Assembly: GCF_000317065.1 (NCBI RefSeq)
Contig: NC_019701.1
Span: 1-64,000, forward strand
Direction of reading: 5' to 3'
DNA length: 64,000 bases
DNA from: Pseudanabaena sp. PCC 7367
Lineage (GTDB): Bacteria > Cyanobacteriota > Cyanobacteriia > Pseudanabaenales > Pseudanabaenaceae
In this document: piece by piece, positions 1 through 9,919 of the stretch
Position numbering within the stretch: the stretch's first letter is position 1
Layout of the letters: each line of letters starts with the position of its first letter
Program-made: the position numbers and the translations under genes
Notes under the pieces: generated by a model
Databases searched by the model: none
What the model saw: only the letters and a program-made list of their open reading frames with translations
Told to the model about the DNA's origin: nothing

Positions 1-7
1 TAATAAT

Positions 8-31
8 CTTAGCTACCTTCTTAGCTACCTT
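8..31. repeat. 12-bp perfect direct repeat upstream of dnaA
   Basis: CTTAGCTACCTT occurs twice back to back (8-19 and 20-31), followed by the related pair TAAGATAC/TAAGATAA (31-38, 40-47). They lie in the short leader before dnaA. They are not DnaA boxes and their role is unknown. Confidence 0.6.
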
Positions 32-60
32 AAGATACTTAAGATAAAGGCCGAACACCT

Positions 61-1587
61 GTGGACATCTCCAAAGACACACTGTGGACAATGGTGCTGG
101 AATACCTCGAAGGCGAGGTGAGTCGCCCTGCCCTGGAATCATGGATCAAAACTGCGCTACCCGAAGAACTAACGCCGGAAAAGTTTGTGCTGCGCACGCC
201 CCATTCTTTTGCCCGCAACTGGCTGTTTAAATACTATTATCATCGCCTCAAGGAAGTAGTTGCCGAGATTTTGGGCTATACAGTGGAGGTGCAAATTCTT
301 ACTGCCCAACAACTCGACTCCAATGCGGTGGAAATGCCGGAGGATGTCTATGGCCACAAAGATATTATTTTGCTCTCTGATGACACACCCACCGAGATTA
401 CAGCAGCTGGTGCCAATAATTTAGTCAGAGCCGGAAATAGCAATTCCAATGGTAGCGATCGCCAGGACAGTCCAAGTGCTACTAATGCCAGCAATGGCAG
501 TAATAGTAATGGTGTGCGCACGGGCAAAATCAACCCCAAATATACTTTTTCGCGGTTTGTGGTGGGGGCAACCAATCGTATGGCTCATGCAGCAGCATTG
601 GCGGTGGCCGAGTCGCCGGGGCGGGAATTTAACCCGCTGTTTTTGTGTGGTGGGGTGGGGCTGGGGAAGACCCATCTAATGCAGGCGATCGCCCACTATC
701 GGTTAGAAATTTCCACCGATCAAAAGATTTTTTATGTCTCAACCGAGCAATTCACCAATGATTTGATCAGTGCGATCCGCCAGGACAGTATGCAGGCGTT
801 CCGGGAGCATTACCGCGATGTGGATATGATTCTGGTGGATGATATTCAATTTATTGAAGGCAAAGAATATACCCAGGAAGAATTTTTCCATACTTTTAAT
901 ACGCTCTACGAAAGCGGTAAGCAGATTATTCTGGCCAGCGATCGCCCCCCAGCCCAGATTCCCCGGCTCCAGGAGCGATTGTGCTCGCGGTTTTCGATGG
1001 GATTGATTGCCGATGTGCAGGTGCCCGATTTAGAAACCCGCATGGCGATCTTGCAAAAAAAGGCCGAATATGAAAATCTGCGCATTCCCAGCGAAGTGAT
1101 TCACTACATTGCCGCTAGCTATACCTCTAATATTCGAGAGCTAGAAGGAGCCTTAGTACGGGCGGTTACCTATATTTCAATTTCCGGTTTGCCCATGACC
1201 GTGGATAACGTTTCGCCAGTCCTGAATGCCCCCAAAGAACCAGTGGAGATTGCGCCTGCTCAAGTAGTAGACCTGGTGGCGGCATATTTTGAGGTAGAAG
1301 CTGAAGCCATGCGGGGGAGTTCGCGCAAACGGACTATTTCCCTGGCGCGTCAGGTAGCAATGTTTTTAATGCGGCAGCATACCAGCCTCAGCTTGCCCAA
1401 AATTGGTGATGAATTAGGTGGCAAAGACCATACGACGGTGATGTATAGCTGCGATAAGATCGCCCAGCAACAGGAAAAAGATCCCGAAATGGCGCAAGCT
1501 CTCCGGGAAATTAGCGATCGCATTTATCACATTGCCAAGGAGGGCGATGCACCGGCAAAAAGCATTGAGGGCGGAAATCGTAAGTAG
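61..1587 (+). CDS. dnaA: Chromosomal replication initiator DnaA
   Basis: DnaA binds origin DNA, melts it with ATP and recruits the helicase. The 508-residue protein has all four domains. Domain I covers about residues 1-85 (MDISKDTLW start, WIKTALP). A low-complexity Asn/Ser/Gly linker runs about 105-155. The AAA+ domain has Walker [10 protein letters not shown] near 197-205 and Walker B ILVDDIQF near 257-264. The C-terminal DNA-binding helix-turn-helix carries the signature [11 protein letters not shown]. The GTG start at 61 fits the family's MDIS N-terminus, with AAAGG about 10 bases upstream. As is usual in cyanobacteria, dnaN is not adjacent. Length is slightly above the family norm because of the linker. 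Very sure. Confidence 0.98.
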   Translation: MDISKDTLWTMVLEYLEGEVSRPALESWIKTALPEELTPEKFVLRTPHSFARNWLFKYYYHRLKEVVAEILGYTVEVQILTAQQLDSNAVEMPEDVYGHKDIILLSDDTPTEITAAGANNLVRAGNSNSNGSDRQDSPSATNASNGSNSNGVRTGKINPKYTFSRFVVGATNRMAHAAALAVAESPGREFNPLFLCGGVGLGKTHLMQAIAHYRLEISTDQKIFYVSTEQFTNDLISAIRQDSMQAFREHYRDVDMILVDDIQFIEGKEYTQEEFFHTFNTLYESGKQIILASDRPPAQIPRLQERLCSRFSMGLIADVQVPDLETRMAILQKKAEYENLRIPSEVIHYIAASYTSNIRELEGALVRAVTYISISGLPMTVDNVSPVLNAPKEPVEIAPAQVVDLVAAYFEVEAEAMRGSSRKRTISLARQVAMFLMRQHTSLSLPKIGDELGGKDHTTVMYSCDKIAQQQEKDPEMAQALREISDRIYHIAKEGDAPAKSIEGGNRK

Positions 1588-1702
1588 GGCTGAATAGTTA
1601 AGCAATCAACCAATTTAGATATGAGGGATTATAGCCAGAATTAAAGGATTTAATCGATCGGAGCAGCAACCACCATAGTTTTAGTTTTAGGGGAGGGTGC
1701 TT

Positions 1703-1726
1703 AGCTTGAGCATGACAGGCTTTTTT
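1703..1726 (+). terminator. Probable rho-independent terminator of dnaA
   Basis: AGCTTG (1703-1708) pairs with CAGGCT (1716-1721), with one G-T wobble, over a 7-base loop. A run of six T follows. It lies about 115 bases after the dnaA stop, between the convergent dnaA and trpS genes. Confidence 0.55.
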
Positions 1727-1847
1727 ATGTACCAGCTAAAGTTTATGATTATGGGCGATCGCTTCACATTCCCATCACTTCATTGCCAACTATTACCTAT
1801 CAAACTGAATTGATTAAAGTAAAAGAGCAAGCTGATTACCAAGTTAA

Positions 1848-2936
1848 TTATTTAGCCAGAAAGCCCAATGCCGACTTGGCCTGGTATAGCGTCTCAAATG
1901 CCACCGCGCCAGCTTTTTCTCTGCCATCGGCCAAAATCTTGGCCAAATAGTCCGGTTCACTGATTAACTCGTTATATTTTGCCTGAATTGGCCGCAGCGC
2001 TTCGATCGTTGTTTCGGTGAGTCTGGGCTTGAAATCGCCCCAGCCCCGCATTGAGCCGATCTCATTTTCCACCCCGGCTCTGGTTTTATTGCCCAGGAGC
2101 ATATACAAAGTTAGTAGATTATGGCACTCTGGCCGATCGGGATTATCAAACTCCAGGCCACGAATCGGGTCAGTTTTGCATTTTTTGATTTTTTTGGCGA
2201 TCAAATCGGGATGATCAAGCAAATTAATCCGGCTCATGTCCGATGGATCGGATTTAGACATTTTGCTGGTGCCATCACTCAGGCTCATTACCCTAGCGCC
2301 CTCTTTTTTGATCAATGGGTCTGGTAATTTAAACACTCGCCCGATCGCAGCTTCGGAATTATCACCATTGCGATCGCCTTTTGTTTTGAGATCTTTGGCC
2401 TTGGCCTCTTTCTTGCCGTCAGCGTAACGAAACTTGTCATTAAAGCGGATCGCAATATCGCGGGTAAGTTCGAGGTGCTGCTTTTGATCCTCGCCTACGG
2501 GCACCAGATCAGCTTGATAGAGCAGAATATCCACCGCCATCAGCACCGGATAGTCAAGCAAACCCACGCTAACGTTTTCACCTTGCTTGAGGGCTTTTTC
2601 CTTAAACTGAATCATGCGCTCTAGCCAATTGAGCGGCGTAATGCAATTGAGCAGCCAGGTCAACTCGGCGTGGGCGGAAATATGCGATTGCACAAACAAA
2701 GTAGTTTCCACCGGATCAATGCCACAGGCAATATAGGTAGCCACCATCCGTCTAGTGTTCTCGGCCAGGTTTTCAGGATCATGGGGCACAGTGATGGTAT
2801 GCAGATCGGCGGCAAAAAAGAAGCTGTCATAATCAGCTTGCATCTCAACCCAGTTGCGGATCGCGCCTAAGTAATTGCCCAGGTGAAGATTGCCGGTGGG
2901 TTGAACACCTGATAAGACTCGCTTTTTTTGCGCCAT
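1848..2936 (-). CDS. trpS: Tryptophanyl-tRNA synthetase
   Basis: Class I aminoacyl-tRNA synthetase that charges tRNA-Trp in the cytoplasm. The 362-residue protein shows the HIGH-class motif as HLGN (18-21, in PTGNLHLGNYLG) and the KMSKS loop as KMSKS at 225-229, followed by DPSDMSRI. Bacterial TrpRS is usually about 330-340 residues. The extra length is mainly a lysine-rich hydrophilic stretch at about 171-200 (ADGKKEAKAKDLKTKGD) before the conserved VFKLPDP segment. The gene converges with dnaA. The ATG start gives the expected MAQKKRVLSG N-terminus. Identification is firm. Confidence 0.97.
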   Translation of the reverse strand: MAQKKRVLSGVQPTGNLHLGNYLGAIRNWVEMQADYDSFFFAADLHTITVPHDPENLAENTRRMVATYIACGIDPVETTLFVQSHISAHAELTWLLNCITPLNWLERMIQFKEKALKQGENVSVGLLDYPVLMAVDILLYQADLVPVGEDQKQHLELTRDIAIRFNDKFRYADGKKEAKAKDLKTKGDRNGDNSEAAIGRVFKLPDPLIKKEGARVMSLSDGTSKMSKSDPSDMSRINLLDHPDLIAKKIKKCKTDPIRGLEFDNPDRPECHNLLTLYMLLGNKTRAGVENEIGSMRGWGDFKPRLTETTIEALRPIQAKYNELISEPDYLAKILADGREKAGAVAFETLYQAKSALGFLAK

Positions 2937-3606
2937 TTCTAATTCCTGTTAATTCCTGCTGCTGCCTTGAAACTCAATCAGCGGTTTTGTGCGGTTTTGT
3001 ACAGAACTAGTTTACATTTTGAATCAACTATTTGAATTGATATTTATTTATGGTTGGGCGATTTTCCAGACTACATCTTAATTCTTTGGGATTCTTTGGG
3101 ATTCTTTGGGTTTGATGGAGACTTAAATCAATTTGGAATTTATCGTTATGATTTAACTTTCTGATGGCAAGCTAGCTTAATTTTGATCTAATCTATTAAG
3201 CAAAATGACTTAGATAAAATTTTGGCTATGTCTGTTTAACTTGATTTTCTATTAAACTTTTTGCCTAAATGCTTCTAAATGCTTAAATAACGATTCGTGC
3301 TTCTCTGTTAGCCATATTAGATTCTGCAACAGTTTTATTGAGCCGTAACAAGGGCTACTAAGCCATAACAATTTAAATTTAAATTGGGTGAGGATCACCT
3401 GCTAACGTAGACGATTTATACAAAAATAAATATTTAGTAAAGAGCGAGATGAAATCTAACGTCGGGCAACATGGACATTGCCCAGTTTAGGGAAATGGCA
3501 GCGGCAAACCATCAATAATATCCGCGCTATGAATAGCAACTAGCCATAACTCCAATCTATAAACCCTCCCTCTAATTTGCAAGGCCGGCAATCGAGCAAT
3601 GAAATA
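2937..3606. other. Long AT-rich spacer between divergent trpS and the WD40 gene
   Basis: About 670 bases without a credible gene. It holds the 10-bp tandem repeat listed at 3081-3110 and must carry the promoters of the two divergent genes, but I cannot pick out clear -10/-35 boxes. No RNA gene is recognisable. Confidence 0.5.
3081..3110. repeat. Three tandem copies of a 10-bp unit
   Basis: ATTCTTTGGG is repeated three times perfectly. The 10-bp period is close to one helical turn. It lies in the spacer upstream of the large WD40 gene. Confidence 0.8.
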
Positions 3607-6600
3607 ATGGCAATTGAGCAGCAACAATTCAAACTAGATTCATTGAATGAACGTTCCTGGCAAGCTTTGGCGCGATCGATCAACCTTTCTCAGGGGCAGT
3701 TCTCGCTGATTCTGGTGCGTTGTAATTATGATCAATTGCGTACATCTGTTGTTAATAAGCTCAAAAAGCATTGCCAACTCAGGATTGAAGAAAATTGGCT
3801 TGATTTCGGCGATCGCTCTACCCGCTCTACAGGCTCTACAACTGGCCAAGGTGCTAATGAGGGTGCAAAATTTACGGCCGCAGATTTAATCGCTGCTTTA
3901 AAACCTGGCTCGATTGCCAACGCTGCCAATGGTTCACTGGCTGGCAAGCAAAAAACCAGCATTCTGGCTAGCGCTTCTAGTGCCAAGATCTCTAGAAATC
4001 ACCTTAATCAGTCTCCAGAGCTAACCAGTTCTGAAGCGATCGGTAATGCAATTAGGATTAATAATGTTGACGATTTCACTACTTTTGCTCCCAATATCAA
4101 CAATGGCCTAGAGCAAAATCAAAGGCAAAACAGTGCAAATTCACCTGCCCAATCAACTGGTTCAGCCCTGATGATCATGGGGTTAGAAAGAGCGATCGCC
4201 CACAGAACTGATGCTGCTGGCTGGCTGGCTCAAATCGCTCAACTGCGCGAACAAATGCGCGCGAACTTGGCCATGCCGCTGATCTTATGGCTGAATGACG
4301 ACAGCTTGAAAGCGATCTATAAATTTGCGCCCCAACTGGTGAGTTGGTCTGCCCCACCGATCGAGTTTGTGGTTTCTGCCTCTGAGCTGAGCCAATCCCT
4401 TAGCCAAAGTGCCAGTTATATTTTTGAGATTTTACTTGATCCAGAACTCTGCCCCAGCCTCCACGATCACCTTATCGATCGGGAAATTAGTCCGGCTCAA
4501 CGCCTGGAACAAAATTTAGCAATTCAAGAAATCAAGCGCCAAAACTATGTGCTCAGTCCGCACTTGGAAGCGAGCCTGGATTTTTTGATTGGTCGTGAAG
4601 CCTATGGCGATCATCAAATTTATGTAGCCCGCCAACATTATCAAGACAGCCTGGCCTATTGGCGTAAATGTGGCGATCGACTCAAACAAGGCATGTTGCT
4701 CTATTATCTGGGGAACTGGTGGCAGCACCATGCCCTGAGCGATTCGCGGCAGAAAGAACAAAGTTTAAGCACCGCAAGTGAATACCTTAAGCAATGCATA
4801 GATGTATTTGAGCAGGCCGATCGCGCCGATCTTGCGGCCAAGTATATTAATACCCTGGGGGTGGTAATGCATCACCAGCAGCAATGGGAGCAGTTGGCTC
4901 AGTTGGCACAAAGGGCGATCGCGCTACATCTTCAATTTGCTGGCCTTGACCAAGCAATCCCGAATCATGCTCCAGCAAGGTATGCTGCCACGGGGCTAGA
5001 TCACATAGATCGCCAAGCAACCAATTTAGCGCAAATCAATCAAACCAATCGATCGACCAGGGCTAAATTATCTGTATCTAAATCTAATGAATCTGCATCT
5101 AATGAATCTGAATCTAGCTTAATTACACCTCACCCAGATCATGCTAAGTCGGCTCTAACCGCTTCTAGTCGAGTAGGCATTATTGCGACTGGCGATCGAC
5201 CTGTAGCCAATAATATCCATGCCCAAACCAGACTTGCCCATGCCCATAGTTTTTTAGCCGAAGTAGCGCTCCATGATCAAAATTGGCAGGAAGCTAAGCA
5301 TTATGCTCAACTAGCTCTGGATATCCATCAGCAGGCAATCGCCGCATCGATCGGCTTAGACAACAACCAAACCCAGGCATATGCTCTCGATCGCCTAGCA
5401 CCCGATCGCCTAACTGCACCAAATATTCCCACTACCTATACTGAATTTGCCCAACAGATCTATCTCACCTATTTAGGGCAATATCAACTGTTGCTGGCCC
5501 AAGCCCTGATTCAGCTCAATCAACCTCAACTGGCTCAGGCAAATCTGTTGCAAGCTCAGGCAAATGTGGATGCCCAGAAACATCCCCAGCTTTACATTGA
5601 AGTTCTGAGCGTGCTGAGGCAAATTTATTACGATCGCGGTAAATATATTGAAGCCTTTCGGACTAAGCAAGAGCAACATGCAATCCAACAACAATATGGT
5701 TGGTTGGCCTTCATTGGCGCAGGACGGTTGCAGGCACGCAAACAGCCGGGAAATCTCACCACCGCCACCCAGCAGATCCGGCCAATGGAGATGGCGGCGG
5801 AAATCAAAGCCTCGGGGCGATCGCAGGATGTGGTGCGGTTACGGGAGCGCATCAGCCATAGCGATTATAAATTAACGATCTTGCACGGTGCTTCGGGGGT
5901 GGGTAAAAGCTCGCTGGTTAATGCGGGTCTGGTGCCTGCTTTTCAGGCGACTTCATCCCTGGCGGGGCAATCGGTCTTGCCGATCGTGATCAGCGTTTAT
6001 GGTAACTGGGTTGAATTACTGCAACGATCGCTGGCTAGTGGATTGGGGCAATTGAATCCTGATTTAGCTCAATCTACTGCTTTCAATCAAATCAATCAAA
6101 CAAATCAATTTGAGCAATCGAATCAATCCGGAGCGCAGCATCAAGCCGATCGCCCCACCAATACTACCGATCAAACTGAAGTGCAGCTTGAAACATTGCT
6201 ACTACAAATCCGCCATCTCAGCGATCGCCAGACCCTCGTGGTGCTGATTTTTGACCAATTTGAAGAGTTTTTCTTTACCTGCCGCAACCCCAATTCACGC
6301 CAGCAATTCTTCCAATTCCTACGATTGTGCATGGATATTCCCCTGGTGCGATTGGTGCTGTCGATTCGGGAAGATTATTTGCATTTATTATTAGAATTCG
6401 AGCTATTTTGCCGATCTAGACTCAGTCATGGCCAAAGTCCCAATCAAAGCCAGACCCTAACAGCCATTCCCGATCTGCTCAGTCGGCATTGGCGCTATCA
6501 AATTGGCAACCTTTCCCTGGCCGATGCCCGTGCTGTGATCAATAGCCTGACTGCGCAAGCCCAATGTCAATTTGAGCCAGCCTTGATCGATCAACTGGTT

Positions 6601-9408
6601 GCCGATCTGGCCGCTGATCTGGGGGCAGTACGACCGATCGAATTGCAAGTCGTAGGCGCTCAACTCCAGGCCGAGAATATCACCACGCTGGCTAAATATC
6701 AGCAATTAGGGCCAGCCCAGCGGTTGGTGGAGCGATCGCTAGGACAATTAATCAAAGAATGCGGTGCTAACGCCGAACTTGCCGCCCAACAGGTATTATT
6801 GTCGCTCACCGATGAGCATGACACCCGCCCGATCCGCACCTATGCTGAATTGGCCAACGATCTGGGCAAAGATGCCAATAAGCTGGATTTAATTCTGGAG
6901 ATTCTGGTGGGTTCTGGCCTAGTGTTCAAATTGCCAGAAATAGCAACCAGGCGTTACCAATTAGTGCATGACTATTTGGTGGCTTTCATTCGCCAACACC
7001 AGGAATCGGGATTAATTGCTGAGCTAATGGAAATGCGGCGCAAGGCGGCACTCTCACAGACCCGGATCGATCGCTTAATCAAAGGTGCTCTAGTTGGTGC
7101 AATCACTGCCCTGGCCGCAATTTCAGGTTTGGCATGGCAGGCAGAGTCTCAACGCAAACTGGCCGAGGTGAAGGAAATTAAAGCGATCGTGGCTTCGTCT
7201 GAAGCACTGCTATTGCTCGACAATCAATTAGAGTCAATGATCACGGCGGTACGAGCCGGACATAAACTCAAACATTCACCCCATGCCCAGGCCAACCCGC
7301 AAGTGAAGCGAGATACGCTAGGCGCTTTGCAAGGGGCGATCCATGAAATGCAAGAGTTAAATCGGTTCGAGAGCGGGCAATCCCCAAGTTATGCGGCTAG
7401 ATTCAGCCCCGACGGCAACATGATCGCTGCTGCCAGTTGGAATCATGGCATTAAAATTTGGCAGCGTAATGGCAAGCTCCTAAAGGGGTTAGTTGGTCAC
7501 AAGCAACCAGTCAGAAATTTAAGTTTCAGTGCAAATGGCCAATATTTAGCCTCGGTAAGCGAGGATCAAACCCTGATTTTGTGGGATTTGAGTCTGGGCA
7601 GTGTAATTCGGATTGTCCAGGCTCATGCTGCTTCGATCCATGGGGTTAGCTTTAGCCCGAATAATCTTCAGATTGCGACTGCGGCTAGTGATGGCAGTGT
7701 GAGAATCTGGCAAGTTGCTGATTTGATCGCTGGCGAGGCAAGTAAAGAAATTATTGCTAATATTCAACCCTGGCGATCGCTAGTCGGCCATGAAGATGCG
7801 GTCTATGGGGTTAGCTATAGTCCCGATGGCAGAATGCTTGCTACTGCCAGTGCAGATGGCACGGTCAAGCTATGGAGTGCTGCGGGCGATCGATTGCTTA
7901 CCCTTGACTTATCTGGATCGCAAACTCAGCCCACCGTGGTCTGGCGAGTTGAATTTAGTGCCGATGGGCAAAAGCTGGCGGCAGGCGATAGTAATGGCCA
8001 GGTTTGGATCTGGGAGTTAGCATCACTACCTGCAAATAATCACTCTGGATCAAACTGGGATGATTCAGATGAGATCTTAGCGGCTGCTCCAGGTGAAAAC
8101 ACTGGAACCAATGAACTCGATCGCACTGATCAAATTACTCAAACTGCTAATTCGCTTGATCATTCAATCCCAACGGCAAAGCTGATTAACACGATCGCTG
8201 CCCATGACGGCGATGTGTTGGGTTTAAGGTTTAGCCCCGATGGCAGGTCGATCGCCACCTCTAGCACCGACACCAAAGTAAAAATTCATAATTTAGATGG
8301 CAAATTGGAAGCCATATTTGAAGCCCATGAAGATGCAGTGTTTGATGTGGATTTTGCCCCCGATGGCGAAACTCTGGTCACGGCCAGCAAGGATAAAACC
8401 GTACGCTATTGGCGATCGACCAATAACCTGCTATTCAACGCCAAGGGGCATAGCTCTACGGTCTGGGCAACGGCATTTAGCCCCACCGGTGAAACGATCG
8501 CCTCGGTGGGTGTAGATAAGGTGGTGAGAATTTGGAATGCCCAGGGTGAGGAGCTAGGGCAGCTAAGTGGCCACAACGATACAATCTACGGCATTAGTTT
8601 CAGTCCCGATGGCAAGTCGATCGCCACTGGCAGCAAAGATAACACGATTAAAATCTGGGATCTGGCTAGTCGCAAACTTATGCATACGCTCACTGGCCAT
8701 GAAAGCTGGGTAAACAATGTTAGTTATAGTCCCAATGGGGAGTTTATTGCCTCCGCCAGTGCCGATCAAACGGTTAAAATCTGGCAGCCTGATGGCACCC
8801 TGGCAAACACCCTCACTGGTCATACTGGGATTATTTGGGCAGTTGCCTGGAGCCCTGATAGTCAGAAGCTAGTTTCAGCGGGGGATGATGCCATGATCAA
8901 GATCTGGGATGTGAATGGCAGCTTGATTAAAAATATTGCCGATTCCCATGATGGTGGAGTATTGGCGATCGCCTATAGCCCCGATGGGAAGTTGATTGCC
9001 TCAGCGGGTAAGGATCGGCAACTTAAGCTCTGGCATGGGGAAACTGGCGAGTTCATTGAAGTCATAGAAAATAGCGATGATTGGATCTATGGCCTGGGCT
9101 TTAGTCCCGATGGTCAGATCTTGGCAAGGGCTGGAGCCGATCGTAAAATTAAGCTCTGGGATCTCAGTGATGGATCGCTCCTGAAAACCCTTAATGGCCA
9201 TACAGCAGAGGTTAATGGGGTTAGTTTTAGCCCTGACAGCAAAGTGATTGCCTCGGCCAGCCGTGATGGTACGGTCAAACTCTGGAATGCGGAAACCCTT
9301 GATTTAGATACCATGCTGGCTCGAAGTTGTCTCTGGTTGACTGATTACCTGGAGCATGGCGCGGATGTGGCGATCGAGGATCGGCAGGTCTGTGCTGGGA
9401 TTAACTAG
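3607..9408 (+). CDS. Giant TPR / STAND-ATPase / 14-repeat WD40 protein
   Basis: A protein of about 1,933 residues of the signal-transduction STAND NTPase type common in cyanobacteria. From the N-terminus it has: a hydrophilic region ending in a segment with LPLILW-like sequence (about 4,260-4,400); TPR-like helical repeats (about 4,560-5,700); a NACHT/STAND P-loop domain with Walker A GASGVGKS (5887-5910) and Walker B VLIFDQFEEF (6241-6270); a single predicted membrane helix (7084-7137); then 14 WD repeats (about 7,380-9,310), each ending in KIWD, KLWN or similar, enough for two seven-bladed propellers. A roughly 55-residue unstructured insert separates repeats 5 and 6 (about 8,030-8,180). 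An upstream TTG at 3577 is in frame, but ATG 3607 starts a more usual N-terminus. Ligand and effector are unknown. There is no protease or nuclease domain, so it may be a sensor or scaffold. Confidence 0.88.
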   Translation: MAIEQQQFKLDSLNERSWQALARSINLSQGQFSLILVRCNYDQLRTSVVNKLKKHCQLRIEENWLDFGDRSTRSTGSTTGQGANEGAKFTAADLIAALKPGSIANAANGSLAGKQKTSILASASSAKISRNHLNQSPELTSSEAIGNAIRINNVDDFTTFAPNINNGLEQNQRQNSANSPAQSTGSALMIMGLERAIAHRTDAAGWLAQIAQLREQMRANLAMPLILWLNDDSLKAIYKFAPQLVSWSAPPIEFVVSASELSQSLSQSASYIFEILLDPELCPSLHDHLIDREISPAQRLEQNLAIQEIKRQNYVLSPHLEASLDFLIGREAYGDHQIYVARQHYQDSLAYWRKCGDRLKQGMLLYYLGNWWQHHALSDSRQKEQSLSTASEYLKQCIDVFEQADRADLAAKYINTLGVVMHHQQQWEQLAQLAQRAIALHLQFAGLDQAIPNHAPARYAATGLDHIDRQATNLAQINQTNRSTRAKLSVSKSNESASNESESSLITPHPDHAKSALTASSRVGIIATGDRPVANNIHAQTRLAHAHSFLAEVALHDQNWQEAKHYAQLALDIHQQAIAASIGLDNNQTQAYALDRLAPDRLTAPNIPTTYTEFAQQIYLTYLGQYQLLLAQALIQLNQPQLAQANLLQAQANVDAQKHPQLYIEVLSVLRQIYYDRGKYIEAFRTKQEQHAIQQQYGWLAFIGAGRLQARKQPGNLTTATQQIRPMEMAAEIKASGRSQDVVRLRERISHSDYKLTILHGASGVGKSSLVNAGLVPAFQATSSLAGQSVLPIVISVYGNWVELLQRSLASGLGQLNPDLAQSTAFNQINQTNQFEQSNQSGAQHQADRPTNTTDQTEVQLETLLLQIRHLSDRQTLVVLIFDQFEEFFFTCRNPNSRQQFFQFLRLCMDIPLVRLVLSIREDYLHLLLEFELFCRSRLSHGQSPNQSQTLTAIPDLLSRHWRYQIGNLSLADARAVINSLTAQAQCQFEPALIDQLVADLAADLGAVRPIELQVVGAQLQAENITTLAKYQQLGPAQRLVERSLGQLIKECGANAELAAQQVLLSLTDEHDTRPIRTYAELANDLGKDANKLDLILEILVGSGLVFKLPEIATRRYQLVHDYLVAFIRQHQESGLIAELMEMRRKAALSQTRIDRLIKGALVGAITALAAISGLAWQAESQRKLAEVKEIKAIVASSEALLLLDNQLESMITAVRAGHKLKHSPHAQANPQVKRDTLGALQGAIHEMQELNRFESGQSPSYAARFSPDGNMIAAASWNHGIKIWQRNGKLLKGLVGHKQPVRNLSFSANGQYLASVSEDQTLILWDLSLGSVIRIVQAHAASIHGVSFSPNNLQIATAASDGSVRIWQVADLIAGEASKEIIANIQPWRSLVGHEDAVYGVSYSPDGRMLATASADGTVKLWSAAGDRLLTLDLSGSQTQPTVVWRVEFSADGQKLAAGDSNGQVWIWELASLPANNHSGSNWDDSDEILAAAPGENTGTNELDRTDQITQTANSLDHSIPTAKLINTIAAHDGDVLGLRFSPDGRSIATSSTDTKVKIHNLDGKLEAIFEAHEDAVFDVDFAPDGETLVTASKDKTVRYWRSTNNLLFNAKGHSSTVWATAFSPTGETIASVGVDKVVRIWNAQGEELGQLSGHNDTIYGISFSPDGKSIATGSKDNTIKIWDLASRKLMHTLTGHESWVNNVSYSPNGEFIASASADQTVKIWQPDGTLANTLTGHTGIIWAVAWSPDSQKLVSAGDDAMIKIWDVNGSLIKNIADSHDGGVLAIAYSPDGKLIASAGKDRQLKLWHGETGEFIEVIENSDDWIYGLGFSPDGQILARAGADRKIKLWDLSDGSLLKTLNGHTAEVNGVSFSPDSKVIASASRDGTVKLWNAETLDLDTMLARSCLWLTDYLEHGADVAIEDRQVCAGIN

Positions 9409-9420
9409 CTTTTACTTTTT

Positions 9421-9480
9421 TATCTGAATTTATTTGAATTTGCTTGAATCTATCTGAATTTATTTAAATTTATTTGAGCT
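9421..9480. repeat. Two imperfect 30-bp tandem copies, itself about 10-bp periodic
   Basis: The blocks 9421-9450 and 9451-9480 both begin TATCTGAATTTATTTGAATT or a close variant and differ at a few bases. Each is built from TGAATTTATT-like units. They fill the gap between the WD40 gene and the next gene. Confidence 0.7.
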
Positions 9481-9497
9481 GAGTGAGGTCAATAATT

Positions 9498-9875
9498 ATG
9501 TCTGAGCTTGCCCCCTATGATTCTTCCTGGGATGAGGGTAACCAGGAGCTATGGGATCAAAAGTACGAAGAATGGGAAAGAAGAGATTGGTTAACATGGC
9601 TTAGCGATAATTTAGTCTTCCCGTTTCAAGTGGAGCGGATGGAAGATGATTTTGGTGAGAGCCCTGAACCAGATCAAGCATTTGGCTTGGGGCATAAAAT
9701 GAAAGCTATTGCGATCGATGATGAAATTAGTGATGATCTCTACGGCATCATAATTAAAGCTAAAGAAGGCCGCAAAACTGGCTATGTACCTCTTGCGGAT
9801 GTGGAGGTGACCGATAAAGAAGACCCTAACTTTTGGGCGGTGCGGGAATATGTGGTTTGGTTCGCCAATCGGTAG
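9498..9875 (+). CDS. Small acidic protein, CcbP-like calcium-binding family
   Basis: A 125-residue acidic, tryptophan-rich protein with no signal peptide or membrane segment. The layout resembles the cyanobacterial calcium-binding protein family typified by Anabaena CcbP: an N-terminal LTFPF-like stretch (here LVFPFQVE), a central DDLYGIII, then GYVPLADVEVTDKEDPN and the ending YVVWFANR. CcbP buffers calcium in the cytoplasm. Here the acidic side chains (WDEGNQE, MEDDFGESPEPD, DDEISDD) could bind metal, but no EF-hand is present. ATG 9498 is preferred over GTG 9483, which would only add MRSII. It follows the WD40 gene by about 90 bases of repeat sequence and may be transcribed separately. Family assignment is from memory of sequence features. 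Confidence 0.6.
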   Translation: MSELAPYDSSWDEGNQELWDQKYEEWERRDWLTWLSDNLVFPFQVERMEDDFGESPEPDQAFGLGHKMKAIAIDDEISDDLYGIIIKAKEGRKTGYVPLADVEVTDKEDPNFWAVREYVVWFANR

Positions 9876-9919
9876 ATCAATTAGGTTTAGAATTAATTTG
9901 CACATAGAAGATTAAGGCG

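Noticed and set aside
1..60. Possible replication origin upstream of dnaA
   Set aside because: No cluster of TTATCCACA-type DnaA boxes is visible in the 60 bases before dnaA or in the dnaA-trpS gap; only direct repeats are present.
3577..3606. TTG start for the giant WD40 protein
   Set aside because: No Shine-Dalgarno at proper spacing and an ATG ten codons later gives a more natural start.
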